Origin: Dactylosporangium vinaceum
Lineage (GTDB): Bacteria > Actinomycetota > Actinomycetes > Mycobacteriales > Micromonosporaceae
Direction of reading: 5' to 3'
DNA: 64,000 bases
Assembly (NCBI RefSeq): GCF_019904175.1
Contig: NZ_CP061913.1
Coordinates: 8,556,001-8,620,000, forward strand
Below are positions 32,807 through 41,378 of the stretch, piece by piece; the stretch's first letter is position 1, and the number at the start of each line of letters is the position of its first letter. Made by a program: the position numbers and the translations under genes. Below the pieces are notes generated by a model. That model did not search any database. It worked only from the letters and a program-made list of their open reading frames with translations, and was not told the DNA's origin.

Positions 32807-34771
32807 CTACGCCGGTAGCGGTGGGCGGACGTACACCGTGTTGCGCACGCCGCGGGTGGACAGGGAGCGGGTGAAGAGGCCGTGCATGCGGCCTGACTGC
32901 TCCGGCCAGCCCGCCCGGGTGTGGGCGGCCGTCACGTCGAAGGTGCGGCGGTCGCCGGTGGTGGCCAGCCAGTCGCCGATGCGGCGGGACAGTTCGGTGT
33001 TGCCGATCATCGGGCGCATGAAGGCCGTCGCCGTCGTCACCTCGGTCACCGTGCCGGTCGCCGGGGAGATGCGCAGCGCTATGCCGGCCCGGTGGGCCGC
33101 GGCCACCTCCTCGTTCATCACGCCCGGGATGGTCGGGGCCACGGCCGCGGGATCGGCCGGCAGGCCCGCGGCGGCCAGCACCGCGGCGACGAGCGCCGGC
33201 TGCCACCCGCGGACCTCGTAGTAGACCTTCACGCCGAAGCGGCCGTCGCGGCTCAGGCCCAGGCCGAGCTCCTGGCAGAACCCGTACCCGTCAAGGCCCT
33301 CGAGCACCCGCAGCGCCGGCGCACCCGCCGGTAGGCCCAGCCGGTGCAGGGCGGCCACGACCCGTTCCCGGGCCCGTCCGTCCGCCAGGTCGTGGTGCAG
33401 CGTGCTCAGGTACACCTTCAAGGTCTCACCGCCGCCGGTCGAGCTGTCGACGCCCGCCCACACCCAGAAGCGGCACCCCTCCGGCACGGGCAGCGAGGGG
33501 TCGACGAGCACGTCCACGGCCGGGCGGACGGCGTCCCACGCGGCGGTGCAGTCCAGCAGCGCGGCGGTGCGACCGATTGCCGCCAGGCCGCTCAGCGCCC
33601 GGGCGTGGGGCGGCAGGACCGGGTCGCCGATCTCGGTCGTGTACCGCAGCGACGGCTCCCCGTCCGTCGCCGAGAGCTCCATCGGCAGGCCGCCGGCCAG
33701 GCCGGACAGCTGGGCGCTCGGCCACGGCGCGGGTGCGGCCAGCGACTCGCGGGTCAGCTCCGCGAAGACCGACGCGGCGCGGTCCGGGTCCAGGCCGAGA
33801 TCGGCGGCGAGCACGGCGACGGTCCGGTCGTAGCCGTGGCCGGTCCGGTCGCGCCCGGGCGGGCCCGTGAGGTCGCCACCGGCCAGGTCGGGGCCCGCGA
33901 CGAGCAGGGCGCGCAGTGCGGTGGCGGTGGTGAAGACGCCGCGGGCGTCGTGGCTGCGCTCGGTGACGCCGCCGCCGGTCGGGCTGGGGACCAGCAGCTC
34001 GGCGTCGCCGGGCCAGCCGCCGCCGGGGCGCTCGGCGGCCAGGAGGGGCCGGGCGTCGGCGGGGCCCTCGGTGAGGGCGTAGGCGTGCAGCCACAGCGCG
34101 TGGCCGAAGGCGGTGGCGGGGGGCCGGACCGGCGCCGGTACCGGGGTCAGGCCCGGCCGCCCCGCGACAGTCCACGCCTCCAGCGCCAGCACCGTGGGGT
34201 AGCCGTCCTCGGCCCACCAGATGCTCGTCCACCTCCCCGGCGGGCGCTGCCAGCCCGCGATGAGCTTCGTCCAGCCCGCGGCCAGCTCGGCCCGGTCGAG
34301 CACGCCGGCCTCGTGGCGGGCCAGCAGGGCGGCCGCGCTGACGTCCGGGGTGGGCTCCGACCAGTGGCCCTTGCGGTACACGTCCGCATACGTGCGGTAG
34401 CCGGTCTCGCTCTCGTGGGCGGCCAGGAACTCGAGCGCCGCCGAGGGCACGGGGCGCCCGCGCGCAGCCAGCAGCCGCACGGCCCAGGCCGTCGAGTCGG
34501 CATCCGGCGCGACATTGCGGTGGTACCCCCACACGCCCCCGCCACCCGCGGCGCCGAGCAGCCAGTCGGCGGCGGCGTCGGCTCCCGCGGCGGCGGCCGC
34601 ACGCACGGCCGGGGCCAGGTGCTCCGAGCGGGCGGCGGCGGCCAGCGCGGTGCCCGCGTAGCCGGTCACCCACGTGTCGGACGTCCCGACGGCCACCATG
34701 AAGTCGCTCCAGCTTCCGCGCGGATGCTGCAGCCGCCGGAGGTACTGCACCGCCCGGGCCGCGACCTGCAT
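32807..34771 (-). CDS. Fusion of terpene-cyclase-like barrel and ABBA-type aromatic prenyltransferase-like domain
   Basis: A 654-residue cytosolic protein. Residues 1-300 have alpha/alpha-barrel repeats of the squalene-cyclase/prenyltransferase-beta type: QHPRGSWSD (16-24), GGGVWGYHRN (77-86), PDADSTAWAVRLL (89-101) and GGGWPGDAELLVPSP (250-264). The class II cyclase motif DxDD reads DADS, so protonation-type cyclisation is doubtful. Residues about 310-654 look like an indole prenyltransferase of the DMATS/CymD ABBA fold: SGLAGGLPMELSATDG (355-370) and LRYTTEIGDP (375-384). The paired Lys-x-Tyr strands LKVYLS (451-456) and VKVYYEVRGW (514-523) would hold the prenyl diphosphate. The predicted activity is prenylation of an aromatic or peptide acceptor. 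It sits within the ESX locus, with no other terpenoid gene nearby. Confidence 0.65.
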   Translation of the reverse strand: MQVAARAVQYLRRLQHPRGSWSDFMVAVGTSDTWVTGYAGTALAAAARSEHLAPAVRAAAAAGADAAADWLLGAAGGGGVWGYHRNVAPDADSTAWAVRLLAARGRPVPSAALEFLAAHESETGYRTYADVYRKGHWSEPTPDVSAAALLARHEAGVLDRAELAAGWTKLIAGWQRPPGRWTSIWWAEDGYPTVLALEAWTVAGRPGLTPVPAPVRPPATAFGHALWLHAYALTEGPADARPLLAAERPGGGWPGDAELLVPSPTGGGVTERSHDARGVFTTATALRALLVAGPDLAGGDLTGPPGRDRTGHGYDRTVAVLAADLGLDPDRAASVFAELTRESLAAPAPWPSAQLSGLAGGLPMELSATDGEPSLRYTTEIGDPVLPPHARALSGLAAIGRTAALLDCTAAWDAVRPAVDVLVDPSLPVPEGCRFWVWAGVDSSTGGGETLKVYLSTLHHDLADGRARERVVAALHRLGLPAGAPALRVLEGLDGYGFCQELGLGLSRDGRFGVKVYYEVRGWQPALVAAVLAAAGLPADPAAVAPTIPGVMNEEVAAAHRAGIALRISPATGTVTEVTTATAFMRPMIGNTELSRRIGDWLATTGDRRTFDVTAAHTRAGWPEQSGRMHGLFTRSLSTRGVRNTVYVRPPLPA

Positions 34772-34879
34772 GCCGTTCCCCCGTTCACAACGATCTGTCG
34801 ATGAGCCTCGACCTGCGATTATCGACGTGCATGGCAGAATACTGGGATCACGGGGTGTGTACCGACACGGGGAGCGTCG

Positions 34880-37609
34880 ATGGCCGATTTTTCGCAGGAG
34901 TCGTTGGTGGCGGCCGCCGGGGTGGACCCCTGGAAGCTGCAGGCCAAGTTCGCCGCCGGGGATCCGGAAGAGATCTACGCGATGGCGAAGGGTTTCAACC
35001 AGGCGGCGGCCCAGCAGGGTGACGCGGTCACGCTGGCCACCAAGGGCCTCGAGACGGCCGGCGACGGATACAAGGTGAACAACGCGACGCCGATCGACGT
35101 GAACGCGCAGGTCGCCGAGGCGTCCAAGTCGCTGGGCAACAAGGGCGAGAACCTCGGCAAGATCGCGCGGCTGCTGTCGGAGACCGCGAGCGACCTGTCG
35201 CAGCGCACGGCGACCGCCAACACGCAGATCCAGACGCTCGTCAGCGACGTCAACGGGATCATCGGCGAGTGGAACCAGGAGGTCCGGCGGATGCACAACC
35301 TGCCGGAGTTCCAGCAGGACCGGCAGTCGTTCATGAAGCCGTACCTGGACCGGGCCGTGCAGAAGGTCAAGGACGCCGGCGTGCCACTGACGAAGTCCAT
35401 CGCCGACTACGAGAAGTATCTGGCCGACCACCTCAAGTCGATGGCCGACCTCGGGTACATCCCGCCGAACGCGCTCGACGAGGGCCCGGGCGACGTCGAC
35501 GTGCCCGACCCGACGGCCGCCGCCAACGGGACGGTCGCGGCGACGAAGCTGACCGACCCCAACGCGGCCAAGGCCGCCTTCGCGCAGAACACGCAGTACC
35601 TCGACCTGCTCAACAAGAAGGCGAAGGCCGGCGTCGCGCTGAGCGAGGCCGAGAAGAACTGGCTCAAGGGCTACTACGAGGCCGTCACCCCGCACTTCGG
35701 CGAGATCAAGGACTGGGCCGACAAGACGGCCGGGGTCAAGCCGGGCGAGAAGCCCAACCAGAAGGACCCGTTCGTCCAGATGGTCAGCCGGGTCGGCGAC
35801 GGCTTCCTGAACCTCTCGCAGAACGTGCCCTACGACGAGCTGCCGAAGTCGGCCCGGGACATCATCGCCAGCAACCTCGGCGTCACCGACGCGGCGAACC
35901 AGGCCGGCTTCTTCGCCACGCCGGGCGAGCGGCACCTCCCCGAGCCGTGGCCGCCGAAGACCGACCCGGCGCTGCTGGCCGCGGCCGGGTTCACCGGGCT
36001 GCTCAACGACTACTCCAGCGACGACGTGAAGCCGAGCGCCGACCTGGCCTCGCACCTCAAGGACTCGTCGCTGCGCTGGAAGCACCAGATCAACGTCATG
36101 TACGCCAACTACAAGGCGGACTACCCGATCGCGAAGGCGTACGGCTACGGCGGCCCCGAGCTCTCCGAGGCCGACTTCAACAAGCTGATGCCGGACGAGC
36201 TGTCCTCCGACGCGCTCGGCGTGGTGGCCCGCAACCGCGACTACACCAACTCCTGGATCGTGAACAACGCGGCCGAGCGCCGCGAGGTCATGGGCATGAA
36301 CTGGCAGTCCGGGCAGGGCGCGGCCGACGTGATCGTGTCGGCGACACTGCGCGGGCACGGGCTCGACGACACCCGGGCGGCCCAGGCCGGCCTGGCCATC
36401 GTGCAGGACGCGGCCACCGACTACGACGGCCTGGCGAAGATGGCCAACACACAGGTCAAGGGCGCCATCGCGAACGTCGGTGTCTTCTACCTCGACTCGT
36501 TCGCCAACTACGACACCGGCCCGAACCACGTCCAGACGATCACGCTGCCCAACGGGCAGACGATCTCGGGCTTCCAGATGGACGACGCGACCCGCGGCAA
36601 CTTCCTGAAGTTCGTCGCGGCCAGCGACAAGGACATCTACACGCACTTCCGCGAGGCCACGCTGACCCGGGGCAGCGACTACCTGCAGATGGCGATGGCG
36701 GCCGGGCACACCGACCCGCACGACCCCGAGTACGTCAAGGCGATGAACAACGCCGTGCGGCTCAACGCCATGACCGACGGTGCGGCGGCCGGGGTGCTGC
36801 TCGACATGGCCCACGACGGCGCGTCCGACGACCAGCGCAAGAAGATGGCCGAGGACCTGGCCTACGCGCAGCAGATGTCCGACTACGAGGTCAAGCAGGG
36901 CTACGTCAAGGCCGTGAGCACGGTGTTCGACCTGGCCGGCCTGGTCACGCTACCGACCGGGGTGGGCACGGCGCTCGACGTCGGCTCGACCGCCTTCGGC
37001 ATGATCACCGATGCCGCGATCCAGGAGCCGAAGGCGCCCGACCAGAACACCTACCTGACGAACCTGCAGGGGTACATCAGCGACCTCTCCAAGGCCCAGA
37101 GCGCCGACGCGGCCGCCCACGCCCGGGCCACGGACAACATGGTCGCGATGACGATCGACGCCAACGCCCGGGCCGGGCACCCGATCACCTACACCGACGC
37201 CTCGGGCAACGTGGTCCAGGTGAGGATGGACTCCGACGGGCAGTACCCGGAGTCGGTGGTGCAGGACATCTACAACAGCCAGCAGCCCTACACCCAGCAG
37301 CTCGGCGGGCACACGATCGACCAGCTCATCGGCGGCACGGAGTCGAACACCGACCAGCACGGGGGCGGTTCCCAGGCCCAGTTCTCGCAGTCCGCGTCGG
37401 GCACCCAGCCGCTGCAGGTCGGCTCGCTCAGCGACTCGGGCGGCAACTGGACCAACTCCGACGACCAGTACCGCATCTACTACGGCGACGAGACCCGCTT
37501 CCAGTACCACGAGCCGACCCAGTGGGACGGCGCCTACGTGGACAAGCAGGTCCCCGACAACAAGGGCGACTCGAAGACCACCGAGCCGCTGATCCCGGGC
37601 GCCAAATAG
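34880..37609 (+). CDS. Large ESX-associated secreted protein (909 residues)
   Basis: A large, Ala/Asp/Lys-rich, mostly helical protein without signal peptide. The first 200 residues (ASKSLGNKGENLGKIARLLS, TANTQIQTLVSDVNGIIGEW) look like the long helical hairpins of WXG100/PPE-type substrates. The centre has blocks such as NWLKGYYEAVTPHFGEIKDW and NSWIVNNAAERREVMGMNW, and YVKAVSTVFDLAGLVTLPTG is a hydrophobic stretch near 680. The C-terminus is Gly/Ser/Gln-rich and ends with Tyr-rich RIYYGDETRFQYHEPTQW. GGGGAG lies 5 bases upstream of the ATG. No known toxin motif is visible. It is probably an ESX substrate or effector; the function is unknown. Confidence 0.75.
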   Translation: MADFSQESLVAAAGVDPWKLQAKFAAGDPEEIYAMAKGFNQAAAQQGDAVTLATKGLETAGDGYKVNNATPIDVNAQVAEASKSLGNKGENLGKIARLLSETASDLSQRTATANTQIQTLVSDVNGIIGEWNQEVRRMHNLPEFQQDRQSFMKPYLDRAVQKVKDAGVPLTKSIADYEKYLADHLKSMADLGYIPPNALDEGPGDVDVPDPTAAANGTVAATKLTDPNAAKAAFAQNTQYLDLLNKKAKAGVALSEAEKNWLKGYYEAVTPHFGEIKDWADKTAGVKPGEKPNQKDPFVQMVSRVGDGFLNLSQNVPYDELPKSARDIIASNLGVTDAANQAGFFATPGERHLPEPWPPKTDPALLAAAGFTGLLNDYSSDDVKPSADLASHLKDSSLRWKHQINVMYANYKADYPIAKAYGYGGPELSEADFNKLMPDELSSDALGVVARNRDYTNSWIVNNAAERREVMGMNWQSGQGAADVIVSATLRGHGLDDTRAAQAGLAIVQDAATDYDGLAKMANTQVKGAIANVGVFYLDSFANYDTGPNHVQTITLPNGQTISGFQMDDATRGNFLKFVAASDKDIYTHFREATLTRGSDYLQMAMAAGHTDPHDPEYVKAMNNAVRLNAMTDGAAAGVLLDMAHDGASDDQRKKMAEDLAYAQQMSDYEVKQGYVKAVSTVFDLAGLVTLPTGVGTALDVGSTAFGMITDAAIQEPKAPDQNTYLTNLQGYISDLSKAQSADAAAHARATDNMVAMTIDANARAGHPITYTDASGNVVQVRMDSDGQYPESVVQDIYNSQQPYTQQLGGHTIDQLIGGTESNTDQHGGGSQAQFSQSASGTQPLQVGSLSDSGGNWTNSDDQYRIYYGDETRFQYHEPTQWDGAYVDKQVPDNKGDSKTTEPLIPGAK

Positions 37610-37614
37610 ACGGA

Positions 37615-37642
37615 GCCGGGGACCGCCTGCGCGGTCCCCGGC
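37615..37642. terminator. Bidirectional terminator hairpin
   Basis: GCCGGGGACCGC (37615-37626), loop CTGC, exact complement 37631-37642, between the convergent 909-residue protein gene and the small ESX substrate gene. Confidence 0.85.
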
Positions 37643-37666
37643 CTCCCGTCCAGCGCGTTCGGGAGC

Positions 37667-38002
37667 TCAGGCCATCCCGTCGGCCACCGACCGGGACACG
37701 CCGTTCTGCGCGGCCACCGTGGTGACCTGGGTGAGGGTGTCGCCGGCGTCGGCGGTCACGTCGGCCCGCTGCCCGGAGACGTCGGTGTTCACCGACGCCG
37801 TCGTCGCGCCCCGGGCGTGCTCGGCCTTGGCCTGGTCGAGCACGTTGGCGAGCGCGCCGGCCGGGCCGACGTCGCCGAACGCGCCCGCCGAGACGAGGGT
37901 CCCGCTGACCGTCTGCCCGGCCGTGTCGGCCGCCTGGCTGGCCTGCCGGCTGATCCGGCCGCCCTGCCGCAGCTGCTCGGTGTCGTACGCCATGTCCGCC
38001 AC
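37667..38002 (-). CDS. Small helical ESX substrate-like protein
   Basis: A 111-residue, Cys-free, Ala/Thr/Gly-rich protein, predicted as helices around a turn GDVGPAG. The GTG at 38002 has AGGAGGAGG 5 bases upstream. It lies 12 bp after the PPE-like gene on the same strand. Such proteins pair with PPE/WXG100 partners for export through ESX; pairing here is inferred from adjacency. The canonical W-x-G is not present. Confidence 0.7.
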   Translation of the reverse strand: MADMAYDTEQLRQGGRISRQASQAADTAGQTVSGTLVSAGAFGDVGPAGALANVLDQAKAEHARGATTASVNTDVSGQRADVTADAGDTLTQVTTVAAQNGVSRSVADGMA

Positions 38003-38014
38003 GGCGACCTCCTC

Positions 38015-39601
38015 CTAGTCCTCGCCCAGCACGGGCGGGCCGGCCTGCTGGCCCGACGACCATACATCGTCCTCGACCAGCCAGTCGGGCCGCTTGCGCC
38101 GCTTGCCCGCCCGCTCGTCGGCCCCGCCGGCCTGGGTCGGCGGCAGGTAGGAGCCGCGGCCGCCGCTCTGGCCGGCCGCCCCGGCCCGGCCCGCGACCGG
38201 CTCCATCGGCTCGCCGGGCAGGCGACCCGCCCGGCCCCGGGCCGCGTTGGCCCGCGCCGCGGCGCTCGACCCGGCCCCGAGCGGCGGCTCCTCGGCGGCG
38301 CCGAAGCCCCGCCCGCCACCACCGCCGCCGCCACCGCGGCCGAGGGTCCGGGCCAGGCCCCGGTTGGTCCAGGTCGACTCCGGCTCGGTGATCAGCGACC
38401 GGCGCCGGTTCGCGCCACGGCCGCTGTCGGGCCCGCCGGCCAGGCCGCCCTGCATCGGCGGCACGAACGGGCGGCCGCCCTGGCTGGCCTCCTTGAGCGC
38501 CAGCTGCTCGGCCGCGTACGCCTTCGCCGCCATCTTGTCGGCGGCCTGCTGCTGCAGCTGCAGTGCGGCCGGGTTGCCGGGCGCGAGGCTGGGCGGCTGC
38601 AGCCCGCCGTACAGCCCCGTCAGGCCGCCACCGCCGCCCCCGCCGCCGGCGAGCACCGGGCTGAGGCCGGGCGCGCCGCCGAGCAGGCCGGTCGCCGGGT
38701 TGCCGCCCTCGAGGCCCTCGAGGCGGTTGGCGTACTGCTCCACGTCGCCGAACGGCTTGCCGGTGACCGGGTCGATCCAGCGGCCGGTCGTCGGGTCGAA
38801 CTCCTGCCCGGTGGTCGGGTCGATCAGGTAGCCGGTCCGCGGGTCCTTGACCCAGCCGGCGAAGTCGCCGTCGCCGGGGCCGACCACTGACGAGCCGGGG
38901 AACTGCCCGTTGCCGACCTGCGTGCCGTTGCCGGTCGTCGTCGTCCCCGCGCCGACGGTACCGACGCCGACGATGGCCGCCGCCGCGCCGCTGCCATTCC
39001 CGTTGCCGTTGCCATTGCCGTTGGTGTCGTTCGACAGCGGCTGGGCGCCGCCGCTACCGCCGGTGCCGCCGCTGCCACCGGCGCCGCCGTTGTCGGCCGA
39101 GCCGCTGCCGGCCCGGGTCGGGGCGGAGTCGAGCGCGCCGGGCTGGAAGGCGTTGTAGGCCGCCGTCCACTTGGTCAGCTCGGCGTTGAGGACCTGCGCG
39201 GCCTGCTCCTCCCGGCGCTGGATGGCCTGGGCGCGGCCGACCGAGAGCGCGTCCTCCGGCCCGACGATCTTGTCGACGGCTGCGTTGAAGGCGTAGCTCT
39301 CCTCGTACATCGTCATCTGGGCCTGGCTGCCGGTCGTCGACGCCTTCGAGAGGCCCTCGGCGACGGCGGTGGCGTAGCCGCTGACGTTGCTCATCCAGCC
39401 GGCCACCGGGATGGCCCGGTCACCGAAGTTCTGGTACGGCTCGCCGTACTGCGCGGTGACCTTGTCCGCGGTCCCCTGCAGGTGGCCCGCGGCCGTGCGC
39501 AGCGCCTCGGCGAAGTTGCGCCAGGTGGTGGCCACGGACTCGAGCGAGTACGGCTCACCGCTCTCGATCTTTTCCTTGGCCGTCCAGTAGTCGTAACCCA
39601 T
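38015..39601 (-). CDS. PPE/WXG100-like ESX substrate with Gly-rich repeat tail
   Basis: A 528-residue protein. Residues 1-165 form a long helical domain (SVATTWRNFAEALRTAAGHL, PVAGWMSNVSGYATAVAEGL with a W-x-x-x-x-G turn) like the PPE/WXG fold. Then follow a Gly/Asn/Thr-rich linker and a motif read several times in succession: DPRTGYLIDPTTG, then QEFDPTTGRWIDPVTG. These D-P-x-T-G hairpins resemble the glycine-containing turns of exported repeat proteins. A long low-complexity tail ends in a basic/acidic segment KRRKRPDWLVEDDVWSSG. It begins a leftward pair with the 111-residue protein. Confidence 0.8.
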   Translation of the reverse strand: MGYDYWTAKEKIESGEPYSLESVATTWRNFAEALRTAAGHLQGTADKVTAQYGEPYQNFGDRAIPVAGWMSNVSGYATAVAEGLSKASTTGSQAQMTMYEESYAFNAAVDKIVGPEDALSVGRAQAIQRREEQAAQVLNAELTKWTAAYNAFQPGALDSAPTRAGSGSADNGGAGGSGGTGGSGGAQPLSNDTNGNGNGNGNGSGAAAAIVGVGTVGAGTTTTGNGTQVGNGQFPGSSVVGPGDGDFAGWVKDPRTGYLIDPTTGQEFDPTTGRWIDPVTGKPFGDVEQYANRLEGLEGGNPATGLLGGAPGLSPVLAGGGGGGGGLTGLYGGLQPPSLAPGNPAALQLQQQAADKMAAKAYAAEQLALKEASQGGRPFVPPMQGGLAGGPDSGRGANRRRSLITEPESTWTNRGLARTLGRGGGGGGGGRGFGAAEEPPLGAGSSAAARANAARGRAGRLPGEPMEPVAGRAGAAGQSGGRGSYLPPTQAGGADERAGKRRKRPDWLVEDDVWSSGQQAGPPVLGED

Positions 39602-39613
39602 GTTCGCTCCGGT

Positions 39614-39955
39614 CTACTCGAGCATCTGGCCGTGCCGGGCCGCCGCCTGGGTGGCCGGGTCGACGGCGTGCGCCAGCTGCGCCGCGGCGAGCGTGCGGCT
39701 GGCCAGGTCGGTCATGTCGATCCCGACCTTCTCCAGCTCCGCGGCCATCGACTTGTAGGCCGCGGACAGCCGGGCGAACGCTGCCGGGCCGCCGCCGATG
39801 TCGCCGAACGCGGCCTCGGGGATGAGGTTGCTCAGCAACTGCGCCTGCAGATCGGCCGGCTTCTGGTTCTTGCGTATCTCGGCGGCGGCCTGCTCCAAGC
39901 GGAGCGGGTCGAACACCTGCCGGCCGTTGTCAGTCCATCCGTACGACTCGCCCAC
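39614..39955 (-). CDS. Small ESX substrate-like helical protein
   Basis: A 113-residue protein with two helical segments separated by AAFGDIGGGPAAF, the Gly-rich turn found in EspC/ESX-1-like substrates. GESYGWTDN at the N-terminus and the basic linker EIRKNQKPAD are the only unusual features. It lies 12 bp upstream of the PPE-like gene, so probably its secretion partner in one operon. Confidence 0.75.
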   Translation of the reverse strand: MGESYGWTDNGRQVFDPLRLEQAAAEIRKNQKPADLQAQLLSNLIPEAAFGDIGGGPAAFARLSAAYKSMAAELEKVGIDMTDLASRTLAAAQLAHAVDPATQAAARHGQMLE

Positions 39956-40017
39956 GTCTTCCCTCCAGGCGACAGGACCTTACGGGCCGGGTGAGCCCCG
40001 GCCCGCTCTGCGTGTTG

Positions 40018-40317
40018 TCAGCCGGCGATGACCCGGCTCATCTGCTGGTTGGTGTCCACCGAGATGTTGCCGATGTTGTGCACCGCGACCTTCTGCTGGT
40101 TGAGGTCGGCGGTGTACTGCTGCGTCTTGGCGTGGTACTGCGCCGAGCGCTCGTCGAGCGACGAGCCGGTCAGCGCGTCGAGGGCCTCGGAGACCACGCC
40201 GTTGAGGCGGGTGCGCACGCCCTCCCAGATCCGGTCCCAGTCGGCCTGGGAGTTTCCGGTGATGTTCGCGATGTTCGCGATGTCCTCGTTCTTGAACTCG
40301 ATGTAGCTGCTGGTCAT
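40018..40317 (-). CDS. WXG100-family (ESAT-6-like) protein
   Basis: A 99-residue helical hairpin protein. Family features: N-terminal helix with DWDRIWEGVRTRLNGV, a turn LTGSS where W-x-G would be (Trp replaced by Leu), a second helix QYHAKTQQYTADLNQQKVAV. GAGAGGGG lies upstream of the ATG at 40317. It follows the 106-residue partner with a 16-bp gap; such pairs form heterodimers exported by ESX. Confidence 0.82.
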   Translation of the reverse strand: MTSSYIEFKNEDIANIANITGNSQADWDRIWEGVRTRLNGVVSEALDALTGSSLDERSAQYHAKTQQYTADLNQQKVAVHNIGNISVDTNQQMSRVIAG

Positions 40318-40333
40318 AGTGGTGGCCCCTCTC

Positions 40334-40654
40334 TCACATACCCGACGCGACGGACGCGCCGGCACCGTTGCGGGCGGCCTGGGTGGCCTGGTCGGAGCCG
40401 GCTTCCGCGGTCGCCCGCAGCTTGGCCAGGTCGGCCTGGAGCTGGCCGAGCGTCTCGGACAGGGCCTTGCCGCCGCCGCCGAGGCCGTTGAACGTCGACG
40501 AGGTGATCTGCCCCGCCGGCGCCTTCATGGCCGCCTCGCTGAGCCCCGCCTGGGCGAGGATCTTCTGGGTCACGCCCTCCATCTCCTGGATGGCGCCGCT
40601 CACGACGTTCTCGGCGGCCAGCACGGCCGCCAGATCGATCTTTGCACCGGACAC
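40334..40654 (-). CDS. WXG100-like (CFP-10-type) partner protein
   Basis: A 106-residue helical protein starting at GTG with GGAGGG 8 bases upstream. Two amphipathic helices (IDLAAVLAAENVVSGAIQEM and ALSETLGQLQADLAKLRATA) flank a Gly-rich turn FNGLGGGG; no Trp is present. It is likely the heterodimer partner of the following 99-residue protein, the pair being the core ESX substrate. Confidence 0.75.
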   Translation of the reverse strand: MSGAKIDLAAVLAAENVVSGAIQEMEGVTQKILAQAGLSEAAMKAPAGQITSSTFNGLGGGGKALSETLGQLQADLAKLRATAEAGSDQATQAARNGAGASVASGM

Positions 40655-40692
40655 TTCGTACCCTCCTCAGGGTTGGGTTGCTTGCCGGTCGG

Positions 40693-41310
40693 TCACTGCA
40701 GAGCCGAGCACGACTCGGTCAGATGGTCCTCCGCGGTGCGCGCCTTCGCGTAGACGGCGAGCACCTTGGAGTCGTCCTTGGCCTTGGCCGCCGCGACGGC
40801 CTCGGAGATCGCCGCGTCCGCGTCCGCGAGGTCGCTGTACACGACGAAGCTCTCGGGCACCTTCGCGTCCTTCAGCCGGGACCGCGTCGTCGCGATGCCC
40901 CCGTGGTAACCCTCCGTCACGCTGACCGTCTCGGCCCACGTGTCGTCCGGCACCTTCTGTCCCCGCTGCACCCACTTGACCTGGTTGGAGGCCCACGAGG
41001 CGGCGAAGATGTGGATGTCGCCCTGAGCGTAGGTGCAGGTCGAGCCGGAGATCGGCGCGACGCCGGCCGGCCGGGTGAGGTTGCGCGAGGGCGGCTTGGT
41101 GTATCCCGACGGGGACGCCGCCGCCGAGGCGGAGGGCGTGGCCGGGGAGAGCGCCGGAGCCGGCTGGGTCGAGGTCACGCCCGCGCTCGGCGCGGTCTGC
41201 GGTGCGGGCTCGTCCGAGCAGGCGGCAGCGAGGGCGATGACCACCGTCGCCACGGCTGCGGACCGCAGGATCGTGAAGACCTTCAACAAACCGGCACCCC
41301 CGTCAGACAC
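40693..41310 (-). CDS. Probable lipoprotein of the ESX locus
   Basis: A 205-residue protein with a lipoprotein signal: basic LLKVFTILRS, hydrophobic AAVATVVIALAAAC with lipobox LAAAC, then a Pro/Ser/Ala-rich tether. The exported domain has a later cysteine pair (STCTYAQGD and ESCSALQ). The start is uncertain: GTG 41310 is given, TTG at 41289 with a GGGGG ribosome site fits equally, and a further Met lies at 41382. It lies 69 bp downstream of eccC, with an AT-rich stretch between. No known family; probably an envelope component that assists secretion. Confidence 0.7.
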   Translation of the reverse strand: MSDGGAGLLKVFTILRSAAVATVVIALAAACSDEPAPQTAPSAGVTSTQPAPALSPATPSASAAASPSGYTKPPSRNLTRPAGVAPISGSTCTYAQGDIHIFAASWASNQVKWVQRGQKVPDDTWAETVSVTEGYHGGIATTRSRLKDAKVPESFVVYSDLADADAAISEAVAAAKAKDDSKVLAVYAKARTAEDHLTESCSALQ

Positions 41311-41378
41311 CTCTGTCAATATATCGACCCCGGGCAACCACTTGGGGCCATCTAAAGATTTACCTGAGGAAACTTTGA

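Noticed and set aside
32807..34771. Annotation as a functional class II terpene cyclase
   Set aside because: The DxDD acid motif is not intact (DADS), so only the fold resemblance is claimed.
34882..36814. Minus-strand extension upstream of the cyclase/prenyltransferase gene, giving a 1335-codon frame
   Set aside because: The extension is antisense to the 909-residue ESX protein and its translation is low complexity; the ATG at 34771 has a ribosome site and begins the conserved repeats.
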